8,546 nucleotides of DNA, from NCBI GenBank assembly GCA_946619065.1, contig CAMOLY010000044.1, positions 1 through 8,546 of the forward strand, read 5' to 3'. The first letter of the stretch is position 1. Every line of letters starts with the position of its first letter. Positions 1 through 6,263 of this stretch are shown here, in pieces. The stretch comes from an uncultured Clostridia bacterium. Its GTDB lineage: Bacteria; Bacillota; Clostridia; Oscillospirales; Oscillospiraceae. The position numbers were made by a program, and so were the translations under genes. The notes under the pieces are model-generated. The model worked only from the letters and a program-made list of their open reading frames with translations. It made no database searches and was not told where the DNA came from.

Positions 1-1358
1 GTGGCGCCTTCCAGAGACAGGGTGTTGTTGATGGTCAGCTCCAGGCTGGTGCCGGGTTCCTGCGCAGGCGGGACCAGTTTCTTGCCGGCCAGGACGGCGT
101 TGTCTTCCACTGCTCCGGTCTCAAAGGTCTCGGTGTTGTCCGCAGCGTTGACGAAGTCCTTGCGCAGCGTGACAGTTCCCCGATAGGCATCCGCCAGAAC
201 GAAGTCGTCCTCGTTGGTCCAACTCAGGTTGATGTAGGCGGGCGCATCCTCGAACCACTCACAGTAGCCGCCGATGGCATAGTCACAATCCGCGGACACG
301 GCAGTGACCTGGCCGCCGTTGATATTGATGGTGCCGATCTCGGGCTCGTCAGCGGTGAAATTCGCACCGCCGGCCGCGCCGATGGCAGGGAATTCGCCGG
401 TGCCCTCGGCGTAAACAACGCCGCCGTTGATGGTGACGGTATGAAGAAAGCCGCCGTTGCTGCCGCCGCCGATGCCAACGCCGCCAATGTCCCTGACAGC
501 CTCGCCGCCGTAGGCCCAGACCGCACCGCCGTTGATTGTGATGTCGCTGACCTCGCTTCCGATCGGATCGCCGCCGATGCCGGCACCGGCTCCGTCGCCG
601 TTGGCGCCGCCGCCGGGACCGCCGTAGGCCTTGACCGTGCCGCCGTTGATGACCACGAAGCCTTCATTGCTGAAGCCGTTGACGCCGATGCCGGCCGCAG
701 AGGCGCCGCCCCAGGCGTTAACCGTACCGCCGTTGATGGTAATCTCCGAGGTGTCGTCGGCGCTCTCGCCGTCGCCGATGCCGTCGCCGGAGTCGCCGCC
801 CCAGGCATTGACCATGCCGGCGTTGATGGTGATGATGCCGCCGCCGGCGAAGAAGCCGCCGCCGATGCCGGCCGCGCCGGCCGCACCGCGGGCATTGATG
901 ATGCCACCGTTGACGGTGATCGGGCCTGCGTTCAGATGATTGTTGCCGCCGATGCCGGTATAGTTCTGCTCGGTAATCTGGGATACAACGGTTTCGTCGC
1001 CGGCGTTCAGGATGCCGGTGCCGTTTGCCTGACCGTAAACGGTGAGGTTGTCCATCTCAGTAACCTCAATCCCATATTGGGCGTTCAGTGCGACGCCATC
1101 CATCAGGATCAGGCTGACATCGCCGCTGGCGTAAATTCTCTGGGAAATTGTTGTGTCCTCCGTCACCACGATCCAGCCGGTCCAGGTCGTGCCGGCTGCG
1201 GAAGCAGTGGTGTAGTCGGTGCAGGTCCGGGTGTCGCCGTTCTCGTCCACATACGAGACGGCGGTTCCATCCCGGACCGGCTCCGCCGCGATAGCGGAGA
1301 CTGTCAGCAGAGACAGGATCATGCAAAGCGCGAGGATCAGGGATATCACTTTTTTCAT
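1..1358 (-). CDS. Secreted glycine-rich INGG-repeat surface protein (partial, C-terminus outside window)
   Basis: The frame is open from an ATG at 1358 to the left edge, giving 452 complete codons and no stop, so the gene is cut by the window. Residues 1-25 are a signal peptide: MKK, a hydrophobic core, and a cleavage region ending AIAA before E26. Residues 26-146 are beta-rich without a family I can name. Residues 147-349 carry seven repeats of the form I-T-I-N-G-G-x-V-x-A-x-G-G followed by G-I-G, starting near residues 147, 176, 206, 235, 273, 308 and 344, spaced 29-38 residues apart; such repeats usually suggest a right-handed beta-helix. Residues 380-430 (SWTNEDD, GTVTLRKDF, LAGKKLVP) resemble the segment that usually follows these repeats in gut Firmicutes proteins. 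An anchor such as SLH or LPXTG may lie in the missing part. It is divergent from the SLH gene and is probably an exported adhesin or structural protein. No enzymatic motif is seen. Confidence 0.88.
   Translation of the reverse strand, partial: MKKVISLILALCMILSLLTVSAIAAEPVRDGTAVSYVDENGDTRTCTDYTTASAAGTTWTGWIVVTEDTTISQRIYASGDVSLILMDGVALNAQYGIEVTEMDNLTVYGQANGTGILNAGDETVVSQITEQNYTGIGGNNHLNAGPITVNGGIINARGAAGAAGIGGGFFAGGGIITINAGMVNAWGGDSGDGIGDGESADDTSEITINGGTVNAWGGASAAGIGVNGFSNEGFVVINGGTVKAYGGPGGGANGDGAGAGIGGDPIGSEVSDITINGGAVWAYGGEAVRDIGGVGIGGGSNGGFLHTVTINGGVVYAEGTGEFPAIGAAGGANFTADEPEIGTININGGQVTAVSADCDYAIGGYCEWFEDAPAYINLSWTNEDDFVLADAYRGTVTLRKDFVNAADNTETFETGAVEDNAVLAGKKLVPPAQEPGTSLELTINNTLSLEGA
312..920 (-). 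repeat. Seven degenerate glycine-rich protein repeats (INGG/GIGG)
   Basis: Within the minus-strand gene, the coding pattern for I-N-G-G-x-V-x-A-x-G-G recurs seven times (residues 147-349). On the plus strand it appears as recurring 'ccgccgttgat' and 'gccgatgccg' words. The copies vary in length and sequence, so this is a protein-level coding repeat. Confidence 0.85.
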
Positions 1359-1368
1359 GCTCGGAATG

Positions 1369-1375
1369 CCTCCTT
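1369..1375 (-). promoter_or_regulatory. Ribosome binding site for the INGG-repeat gene
   Basis: The minus strand reads AAGGAGG, with 10 bases before the ATG at 1358. This fixes the start directly ahead of a clean signal peptide. Confidence 0.85.
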
Positions 1376-1444
1376 ATGGAATGAAATCGTGTAAATTCAA
1401 TTATACGGAGAACCGGACTGCGTATTGCGTATAATCATACTGAT

Positions 1445-1473
1445 AATATAGCAGAGCCGGGGCGGAAAATCAA
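1445..1473 (-). promoter_or_regulatory. Sigma-A-type promoter for the INGG-repeat gene
   Basis: On the minus strand, TTGATT (1473-1468) and TATATT (1450-1445) are separated by exactly 17 bases. This is close to the consensus TTGACA-N17-TATAAT. The predicted transcript would start near 1438 and have a leader of about 80 bases before the ATG at 1358. I see no clear hairpin or riboswitch in that leader. Confidence 0.65.
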
Positions 1474-1575
1474 TCCATAAACGAAGAAAACCTTCCACAA
1501 CGGACTGCCCAACCTGTGATCCGCGCAGAGTCGGATTGTCAAAAAATCATCGCAAAAACTGTGCATAATAGATAA

Positions 1576-1604
1576 TAGATTTTTTCCCCTGCTTATCCTA
1601 TAAT
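1576..1604 (+). promoter_or_regulatory. Candidate sigma-A promoter for the SLH/EF-Tu-like surface gene
   Basis: A perfect TATAAT lies at 1599-1604. Seventeen bases upstream is TAGATT (1576-1581), which matches the -35 consensus at only three of six positions, so the box is weak. The surrounding A+T-rich sequence supports a promoter. Transcription would begin near 1611, giving a leader of about 140 bases. Because that start falls at or after the upstream in-frame ATG at 1609, it also favours the downstream start at 1750. Confidence 0.45.
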
Positions 1605-1735
1605 AATTATGTTATCATGTGGAAGAATATCTGATTCTTATTTCACGCAAACGGCAGCATTCCAGATCCCGGGGCACGAATCACGATCCGAACGTATGCC
1701 GCGGCAGCAAGCCCTGCCCGGCAAAGATGTACAAC

Positions 1736-1744
1736 AAGGAGGAG
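1736..1744 (+). promoter_or_regulatory. Ribosome binding site that decides the SLH gene start
   Basis: AAGGAGGAG ends 5 bases before the ATG at 1750, whereas the in-frame ATG at 1609 has no such site. The protein beginning at 1750 opens with a textbook signal peptide, while the 47 residues upstream are hydrophilic and not signal-like. The start at 1750 is therefore chosen. Confidence 0.9.
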
Positions 1745-1749
1745 ACAGA

Positions 1750-4700
1750 ATGAAACACCTTTCAGTCAAGCGCTCACTGGCGATCCTGCTGACGCTCGCG
1801 ATGGTGCTGAGTCTGTTCGCAGGGCTGAGCATCACGGCCTCCGCAGCGAATAAGCTGGCGACCCCAAGGAACGTCCGCTGGTGCGGAAAGAGCTCCGGCG
1901 GCTACCTCATCCGGTGGGACGCCGTGGAGCATGCCACAGGCTACAAGGTCTGTGTCATTGAAAATCCCGGCGGCGCCGGGGAGTACCCCCGTCCTCTGTT
2001 CAGCAACAAAACCATTGAGACCAATTACGTTGAGATCCCCACAGTCGGCTATTTCTATTCCGGGCGCAGCTATCTGGTCCGCGTCTGGGCGGTCGCCGAC
2101 GGCTACGAGACCAGCACAGCCGCAGACACCGAGAAGATCAGCTACACCGAACTCGTGAACGGCTACACGACGCCGGATCCTGTCTACAAATCCGTCACCG
2201 AGACGGTCAAGGTCGGCACCCAGGCGAGCTGGACCGTCGATTATGACCGCAACGGCTTCGAGGTCACCGAAGCCTGGGCAGACGGCGGCGACGTGCCTCC
2301 CGGCATGAGCTACAGTATTACCGCGGTGTCCATGCCAACCCTCTCCGGCACGCCGACAGCCACCGGCTACTATTCCAGCTGGTACAATGTCCGTCTGGAA
2401 AACGGCCAGGTGGTAAAATGCAACTTCAAAATCACCGTCACCGAAACCAGCGAAACGGTCACCAGCGAGACCATCCGCATGAAGGCGGGTGAAGTCACCT
2501 ATACCTCTTTCAACTATCCTGACGACAGTTCGGTCAATACCGTGGAGATCCTGGACGGTTCTATGCCCCACGGCGTGAACTACAGCTGGGGCGAGGGCAA
2601 CCCCCTGCACACCACCGGCACGCCTGATGTCTGCGGCACCAGCAAGGTCGTATTTCAGATTACCCTCTCCAGCGGCAAGGTCTTCCGCCACACCGTGACC
2701 TTCGTTGTAGAGGCTTCGAAATACATCGACACCTGCGATTCGCTCACCCTGGAGGTCAACAAGGACGCCGGCAGCTACTATTTCAACGACATGACCGACA
2801 ACCAGTATTACGGCGTTGATCTGGTCGACGGCAAGCTTCCCACCGGCATGAGCCAGAGCTACAGCGAAGTGGACGGTCCGCGAATCTACGGCACGCCCAC
2901 CGAGACCGGCACCTTTACGGCGACCTTCCGGATCCGCCCCTATGACGGCAGTCTGATCTACTACCGGCTGACCGTAAACGTCATCGAAGCAGCCGGGGTC
3001 CTTGATAACTTTGTCATTGACCTCACCACCGGAGCGGGGTCGGTTGCCACCGATACCTACTCGAAATATCTCTTCGGACCACTGCTCTATTCCAATATAA
3101 ACGGTGAGCTGAGCTATATTGACAACGAGGCCTACGACTTTGACGGCGACGGCACAGGCGATATCAACCTAACAACCAACAGTAAGGGTGTAATCTTCAA
3201 GCTGGTAAGCACCAACAGCTTTGGCGGCAACGACTTTACCTTCACCTTCTCCGACAAGACGCTGGAGCAGCTGTCAGGCACAACGAGCTACGCCAGGTCC
3301 ATCACCTTCAAGCTCGGCACCGGCTATGATCTGTGGATCGGCGGCCGACAGGTCAACGAGCTCAACCGGTTCGACGTGATGGGCGACGGCATCTTTGTCT
3401 ACACGCCGGATACAAAGACCCTGTCGGTCAAGGGCGACTATGCCTGCGATACCACCAACCCCATTTACAGCTCGGTTGTCGATCTGACCATCTATGCCGC
3501 AGCGGACGCCACGCTGTCCTCCGCAAAGTGGACAGCGCTCAGACTGGACAGAAGCGCAACCCTGACCGGCCCCGGCGTGCTCAAGCTGGTTTCTGAGAAA
3601 GACATTGGACTATATGCGCCCGGCAGGACGATTATCGTCACGATTGAGAACGCCAACGTTGAAGCCAAAGGCATATACGGAATGTGCGGCTATCCGTTCG
3701 GCGAGAAGCTGATCGTCAGGAACTCCAACGTCCGGGCGGAGGGCGTCAATGCCGCAATCTGCGACTTCGGCGGCGGCATCACGCTGAATACCTGCAGGCT
3801 TGCGACCAATGACTGCAGCATTTCCGAAACCTCCATCATCAATGATAACAGCGGCTACAAAGCAAAGTCGGCTGCCATCGAGCGCGTCTATCCGGAGAAC
3901 ATTGTCAACGTCGAGGTCAGCGGCAGCAATCCCTTCACGGACGTAAAGGCCGGGGATTGGTACTACGAGCCTGTCATGTGGGCCTACTACCACGCGCCGC
4001 GTATCACCACCGGCACCTCGGCAACAACTTTCGCTCCAAAGAGGGTCTGCACCCGATCTGAGATCGTGACCTTCCTGTGGCGCGCCGCCGGCGAGCCGGA
4101 GTCGACAATCACCAGTAATCCGTTTAAGGATGTCAAGGAGACGGACTTCTTCTACAAGGCTGTGCTGTGGGCCGTGGAGAACAACATCACGAAGGGCACC
4201 TCCGCAACGACATTTGCACCGATGAATGAATGCACGCGCGGCGAGGTCGTGACCTTCCTCTACCGCGCCGCCGGCGAGCCCGCGCCAACGATCACCAGTA
4301 ATCCGTTTAAGGATGTCAAGGAGACGGATTTCTTCTACAAGGCCGTGCTGTGGGCTGTTGAAAACAACATCACGAAAGGCACCTCCGCAACGTCATTTGC
4401 CCCCAAAAATCAATGCACGCGCGGCGAGATCGTGACCTTCCTCTACCGCGCGTTCGGCAGGATTGCCGGTCCGGTCAACGAGCTGAAGACGACGGACTTC
4501 CTGATGTACATCGAGGACGTTTACACCGTCACCTCCCGCGGCGCCGTGGTGACCGGCCGTGTCACCAGCGGCAAGATCTGGGTCGGCGATCAGGTGGCAG
4601 TCCGCTGCTTCCAGAACGGACAGCTCGTTGAGCGCATTGTCACAGTCGAGCAGATCACGATGTTCCACAGAACCATGGAATACGCCGAGGCAGGCGACAA

Positions 4701-5058
4701 CGTGGGCATCCTCCTTGGCATGGTGGATGCGAAGATGTTCAGCCGCGGCAACGCGCTCGTGAACGTCAGCAGCCATCTCAAGAGCCTGAACGGAAAGTTT
4801 ACCGGCAAGATTGAGTGCCCGTCCGACCTTTTCGGCACACTCAACGAGGGCAACTATCAGCTCTTCGTTTCCACCTATGACTACACCGCAGAAATTCTGG
4901 ATCTTCCCAACGGCAGCATGCATGCAGGCGACAGCTGTGAGGGCTGCGTGATCGGCAAGCTGTACCAGCCGGTCGTCGTCTACGTGGGCCAGCAGCTTTC
5001 CATCCGCGTCGGCGGCAGAACCTACGGCACCTTCACGGTCACCGAGATTGAACCGTAA
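1750..5058 (+). CDS. Secreted multidomain SLH surface protein with C-terminal EF-Tu domain II/III-like module
   Basis: The product is 1102 residues. A signal peptide covers residues 1-32 (K7-R8, a hydrophobic core, cleavage near A-S-A-A). Residues 36-133 look like a fibronectin-III domain (TPRNVRW, IRWDAVEHATGYKV, YLVRVWAVADGY). Three Ig-like He_PIG-type repeats follow at about 148-231, 235-321 and 325-413, each with a PxGM/PHGV motif and a 'GTPxxxG' motif. Residues 418-525 contain DFDGDGTGD (463-471), a possible calcium loop. Residues 526-716 are beta-rich, opening YDLWIGG, as in other clostridial surface proteins. Three SLH domains (about 728-785, 790-849, 851-903) keep TRSE/TRGE motifs and would bind pyruvylated wall polymer. 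Residues 914-1102 resemble EF-Tu domains II and III (see the separate entry). The likely role is a wall-bound structural or adhesive protein; no catalytic motif is seen. It is divergent from another secreted repeat protein. Export and SLH anchoring are confident; the ligand is unknown. Confidence 0.92.
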   Translation: MKHLSVKRSLAILLTLAMVLSLFAGLSITASAANKLATPRNVRWCGKSSGGYLIRWDAVEHATGYKVCVIENPGGAGEYPRPLFSNKTIETNYVEIPTVGYFYSGRSYLVRVWAVADGYETSTAADTEKISYTELVNGYTTPDPVYKSVTETVKVGTQASWTVDYDRNGFEVTEAWADGGDVPPGMSYSITAVSMPTLSGTPTATGYYSSWYNVRLENGQVVKCNFKITVTETSETVTSETIRMKAGEVTYTSFNYPDDSSVNTVEILDGSMPHGVNYSWGEGNPLHTTGTPDVCGTSKVVFQITLSSGKVFRHTVTFVVEASKYIDTCDSLTLEVNKDAGSYYFNDMTDNQYYGVDLVDGKLPTGMSQSYSEVDGPRIYGTPTETGTFTATFRIRPYDGSLIYYRLTVNVIEAAGVLDNFVIDLTTGAGSVATDTYSKYLFGPLLYSNINGELSYIDNEAYDFDGDGTGDINLTTNSKGVIFKLVSTNSFGGNDFTFTFSDKTLEQLSGTTSYARSITFKLGTGYDLWIGGRQVNELNRFDVMGDGIFVYTPDTKTLSVKGDYACDTTNPIYSSVVDLTIYAAADATLSSAKWTALRLDRSATLTGPGVLKLVSEKDIGLYAPGRTIIVTIENANVEAKGIYGMCGYPFGEKLIVRNSNVRAEGVNAAICDFGGGITLNTCRLATNDCSISETSIINDNSGYKAKSAAIERVYPENIVNVEVSGSNPFTDVKAGDWYYEPVMWAYYHAPRITTGTSATTFAPKRVCTRSEIVTFLWRAAGEPESTITSNPFKDVKETDFFYKAVLWAVENNITKGTSATTFAPMNECTRGEVVTFLYRAAGEPAPTITSNPFKDVKETDFFYKAVLWAVENNITKGTSATSFAPKNQCTRGEIVTFLYRAFGRIAGPVNELKTTDFLMYIEDVYTVTSRGAVVTGRVTSGKIWVGDQVAVRCFQNGQLVERIVTVEQITMFHRTMEYAEAGDNVGILLGMVDAKMFSRGNALVNVSSHLKSLNGKFTGKIECPSDLFGTLNEGNYQLFVSTYDYTAEILDLPNGSMHAGDSCEGCVIGKLYQPVVVYVGQQLSIRVGGRTYGTFTVTEIEP
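4117..4458 (+). repeat. Tandem near-identical SLH units (183-bp period)
   Basis: The second and third SLH units (residues 790-850 and 851-903) are offset by 183 bases. Their first 31 residues are identical, and about 47 of 52 aligned residues match. At DNA level a run of 38 bases from about 4108 is repeated without change near 4291. The first SLH unit (from 3928) is clearly more diverged. This points to a recent internal duplication or gene-conversion event within the SLH array. Confidence 0.85.
4489..5055 (+). other. EF-Tu domain II + III-like coding segment, lacking the GTPase domain
   Basis: Residues 914-1102 of the SLH protein align by eye with the last two domains of elongation factor Tu. 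FLMYIEDVYTVTSRG (917-931) matches FLMPVEDVFTITGRG, and VVTGRV (933-938) matches the same domain-II strand. AGDNVGILL (981-989) and the following SRGNAL match AGDNVGxLL and ERGQVL. In domain III, LNGKFTGKI, LPNGSMHAGD and the final GGRTYGTFTVTEIEP match KFxAEV, LPEGxEMVMPGD and GGRTVGxGxVTEI. No G1-G5 GTP-binding motifs precede it; the sequence goes directly from SLH3 (ending near 903) into domain II. Of the aminoacyl-end pocket as I recall it, E922, D923, T935 and N984 are kept, Phe is Tyr925, and the 'VEMHR' segment is changed to ITMFHR. Homology is strong; function on the surface is unknown. Confidence 0.85.
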
Positions 5059-5070
5059 CCCATGAAACGA

Positions 5071-5107
5071 GGGCTCGTTGCAAAATGAATCATTTTGCAA
5101 CGAGCCC
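5071..5107. terminator. Long perfect hairpin after the SLH gene (possible bidirectional terminator)
   Basis: GGGCTCGTTGCAAAATGA (5071-5088) and its exact complement (5090-5107) form an 18-bp inverted repeat around a single base. It begins 12 bases after the SLH gene stop. On the plus strand it is followed by TGTGGTTTTT, a poor but present U-tract. It lies between convergent genes, where a terminator is expected. It may also be the end of a small repeat element. Confidence 0.6.
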
Positions 5108-5109
5108 TG

Positions 5110-5137
5110 TGGTTTTTGCCGATTCCGGCAAAAACCA
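5110..5137. terminator. Second hairpin between convergent genes
   Basis: TGGTTTTTGCCG and its perfect complement CGGCAAAAACCA flank a four-base loop (ATTC). The T5 and A5 runs lie inside the stem rather than after it, so a standard intrinsic terminator is not certain. Confidence 0.45.
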
Positions 5138-5161
5138 TCGCCTGCGGGCGGGTGATTGAAC

Positions 5162-5192
5162 GTGAAGGGGGCTCCAAGACCGCCCCCTTCAC
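5162..5192. terminator. Third hairpin between convergent genes
   Basis: GTGAAGGGGGC and GCCCCCTTCAC form a perfect 11-bp stem with a nine-base loop. There is no U-tract directly after it on either strand. Its GGGGGCT could alternatively pair with AGCCCCC at 5245-5251, which is followed by T6 (5252-5257) and would then act as a plus-strand terminator. Confidence 0.45.
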
Positions 5193-5273
5193 ACTTCCCC
5201 TGCCGGGAGCCTGCATAATCTTTGAAGGTTATGCATTTTGCAACAGCCCCCTTTTTTGTGAAAGCGTAATTGC

Positions 5274-6218
5274 TTATCTGCCGATCTCGCAGCCGCCCCA
5301 CTCGACCAGGGTGAAGCCGGTGCGTGCCGGCGACGTCAGCGCCTGGGCAGGCAGGTCGACCGGGGCCTCCAGGGGCTGCCAGGCCATGAAGACGCGGAGC
5401 ACCGTGTCCGGCGCGGGCGTGACGGTCAGGCGGGCGGAATCCGTGTAGGCATCGGTCTGGAAGGCAATCAGATTATAGGGATTGACCTCCATCCGGGGCA
5501 GCCAGTAGACGAGAAACTCGTTGGCCTCGCGGCGGGTCAGACCGAGGCGGGCAAGAGCGTCCTCCAGGAAGACGGCGGTGTCCGCTCCCGCCACGCAGAA
5601 GCCGCGGGAGAAATCATAGACCGTGTCGGTCTGGCCTTCCCAGTAGAGATAGTTGTAGGTCTGGCCCTGCGCGTCGGTCAGGGTGCCGTCCGGGGCAGCC
5701 GTCACGGTCCAGCCGTCGGGATAGGCCGGATAGGTGCAGGTCAGCTCCCCGTCATAGGACAGGCGGACCGTGACCTCCGTCTGCCGCGGCGGGTAGAGAT
5801 AGATCACAGGCTTCGCCGTCGTGGCAGGCGGAACCGGTGCGGAAACAGCGGTCGCAGCGTACTGATTCCCGTCCGCCAGAATGATCCAGCTTCCGCCATA
5901 CAGCACAGCCTGAAGGTTCTCCCCGTCAAAATTGCATTCCCAGTCTGCATCCGGCCACTCGCAGCCGGGGATTTTCGTCAGTGGGTGAAAGACGGTTCCG
6001 TCGCCGAAGGCAACCTTGGTGGTCTTCTCCGGGGAGAATTCATAGAGCTCCCCATAGAGCATCACAAGCGGATTCGAAGCGGTCTCGGTTTCCGAAGCTG
6101 GTTCGGTGGTTGTGGGGGGCGGGTCGGACGAGGGGGTACCGGAGGATCCGGTGCGCCGCTGCGCCGCGCAGCCCGCAAGCAGCAGAAGGGTCAGGATCAG
6201 GCAGATCATTCGTTTCAT
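5274..6218 (-). CDS. Lipoprotein of unknown function, KPVIYLYP family
   Basis: The 314-residue product begins with a lipoprotein signal: M-K-R, a hydrophobic stretch and the lipobox LLLAGC with the lipidated cysteine at position 17. Residues 18-50 are a Ser/Thr/Pro-rich tether. Residues 136-314 form a conserved module I recognise from many Firmicutes proteins but cannot name: KPVIYLYP (136-143), EVTVRLSYDGELTCTYPAY, YNYLYWEG, EFLVYWLPRMEVNPYN, RVFMAW and a C-terminal FTLVEWGG. It is probably anchored to the outer face of the membrane. The ATG at 6218 has AAGGAGA (6232-6226) seven bases upstream. It lies 45 bases after the serpin gene on the same strand with no promoter or terminator visible between, so it is probably the third gene of the sigma/serpin operon. 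It could be a co-sensor, a protease-related partner or the regulated output; no catalytic residues are evident. Confidence 0.85.
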   Translation of the reverse strand: MKRMICLILTLLLLAGCAAQRRTGSSGTPSSDPPPTTTEPASETETASNPLVMLYGELYEFSPEKTTKVAFGDGTVFHPLTKIPGCEWPDADWECNFDGENLQAVLYGGSWIILADGNQYAATAVSAPVPPATTAKPVIYLYPPRQTEVTVRLSYDGELTCTYPAYPDGWTVTAAPDGTLTDAQGQTYNYLYWEGQTDTVYDFSRGFCVAGADTAVFLEDALARLGLTRREANEFLVYWLPRMEVNPYNLIAFQTDAYTDSARLTVTPAPDTVLRVFMAWQPLEAPVDLPAQALTSPARTGFTLVEWGGCEIGR

Positions 6219-6263
6219 CGTGCATTCTCCTTTTTCAGATCAGAATCGGATTCGGGCGGCGCA

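Larger units (their letters stand above)
1359..1749. other. Divergent intergenic region between two surface-protein genes
   Basis: This 391-base stretch is much more A+T-rich than its neighbours around 1380-1620. It carries the two candidate promoters and two ribosome sites listed separately. The part from 1605 to 1735 would be the leader of the SLH gene; it holds a short palindrome TGCCGCGGCA (1697-1706) but no convincing riboswitch or terminator. I see no additional gene here. Confidence 0.7.
5071..5257. repeat. Palindrome-rich intergenic block with inverted ends (MITE/REP-like candidate)
   Basis: The block starts with GGGCTCGTTGCAAAATG (5071-5087) and ends with GCATTTTGCAACAGCCC (5233-5249). 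These ends are inverted copies of each other apart from one inserted base and a final mismatch. Between them lie two further perfect hairpins, and a 7-bp inverted pair TGCATAA/TTATGCA (5212-5218, 5229-5235) abuts the right end. The block has no coding capacity and fills most of the 215-base gap between the convergent genes. It is either a dispersed mobile repeat or a compound terminator; the sequence alone cannot decide. Confidence 0.5.

Noticed and set aside
312..920. Regularly spaced words resembling a CRISPR or DNA tandem array
   Set aside because: Spacing varies (29-38 codons), the words are degenerate, and they keep one reading frame encoding INGG repeats.
441..1394. Long plus-strand open frame (317 codons) over the INGG-repeat gene
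   Set aside because: It is alanine/aspartate-rich low-complexity sequence lying opposite a gene with a clear signal peptide, ribosome site, promoter and ordered repeats; it is a by-product of G+C-rich repeat codons.
1430..1435. Plus-strand TATAAT as a promoter for the SLH gene
   Set aside because: The sequence at the matching -35 position (GGAGAA) is not a -35 box, and it lies over 300 bases from the start; the TATAAT at 1599 is closer and better placed.
1609..1749. Upstream ATG (1609) as the SLH gene start
   Set aside because: No ribosome site, a hydrophilic 47-residue extension ahead of a perfect signal peptide, and the ATG sits at or before the predicted transcript start.
1774..2691. Minus-strand open frame (305 codons) opposite the SLH gene
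   Set aside because: No ribosome site and no recognisable domain; the opposite strand encodes signal peptide, FN3 and Ig-like domains.
4393..5301. Minus-strand open frame (302 codons) opposite the SLH3/EF-Tu-like region
   Set aside because: It crosses the hairpin block and lies opposite strongly conserved EF-Tu-like sequence; it has no domain of its own.
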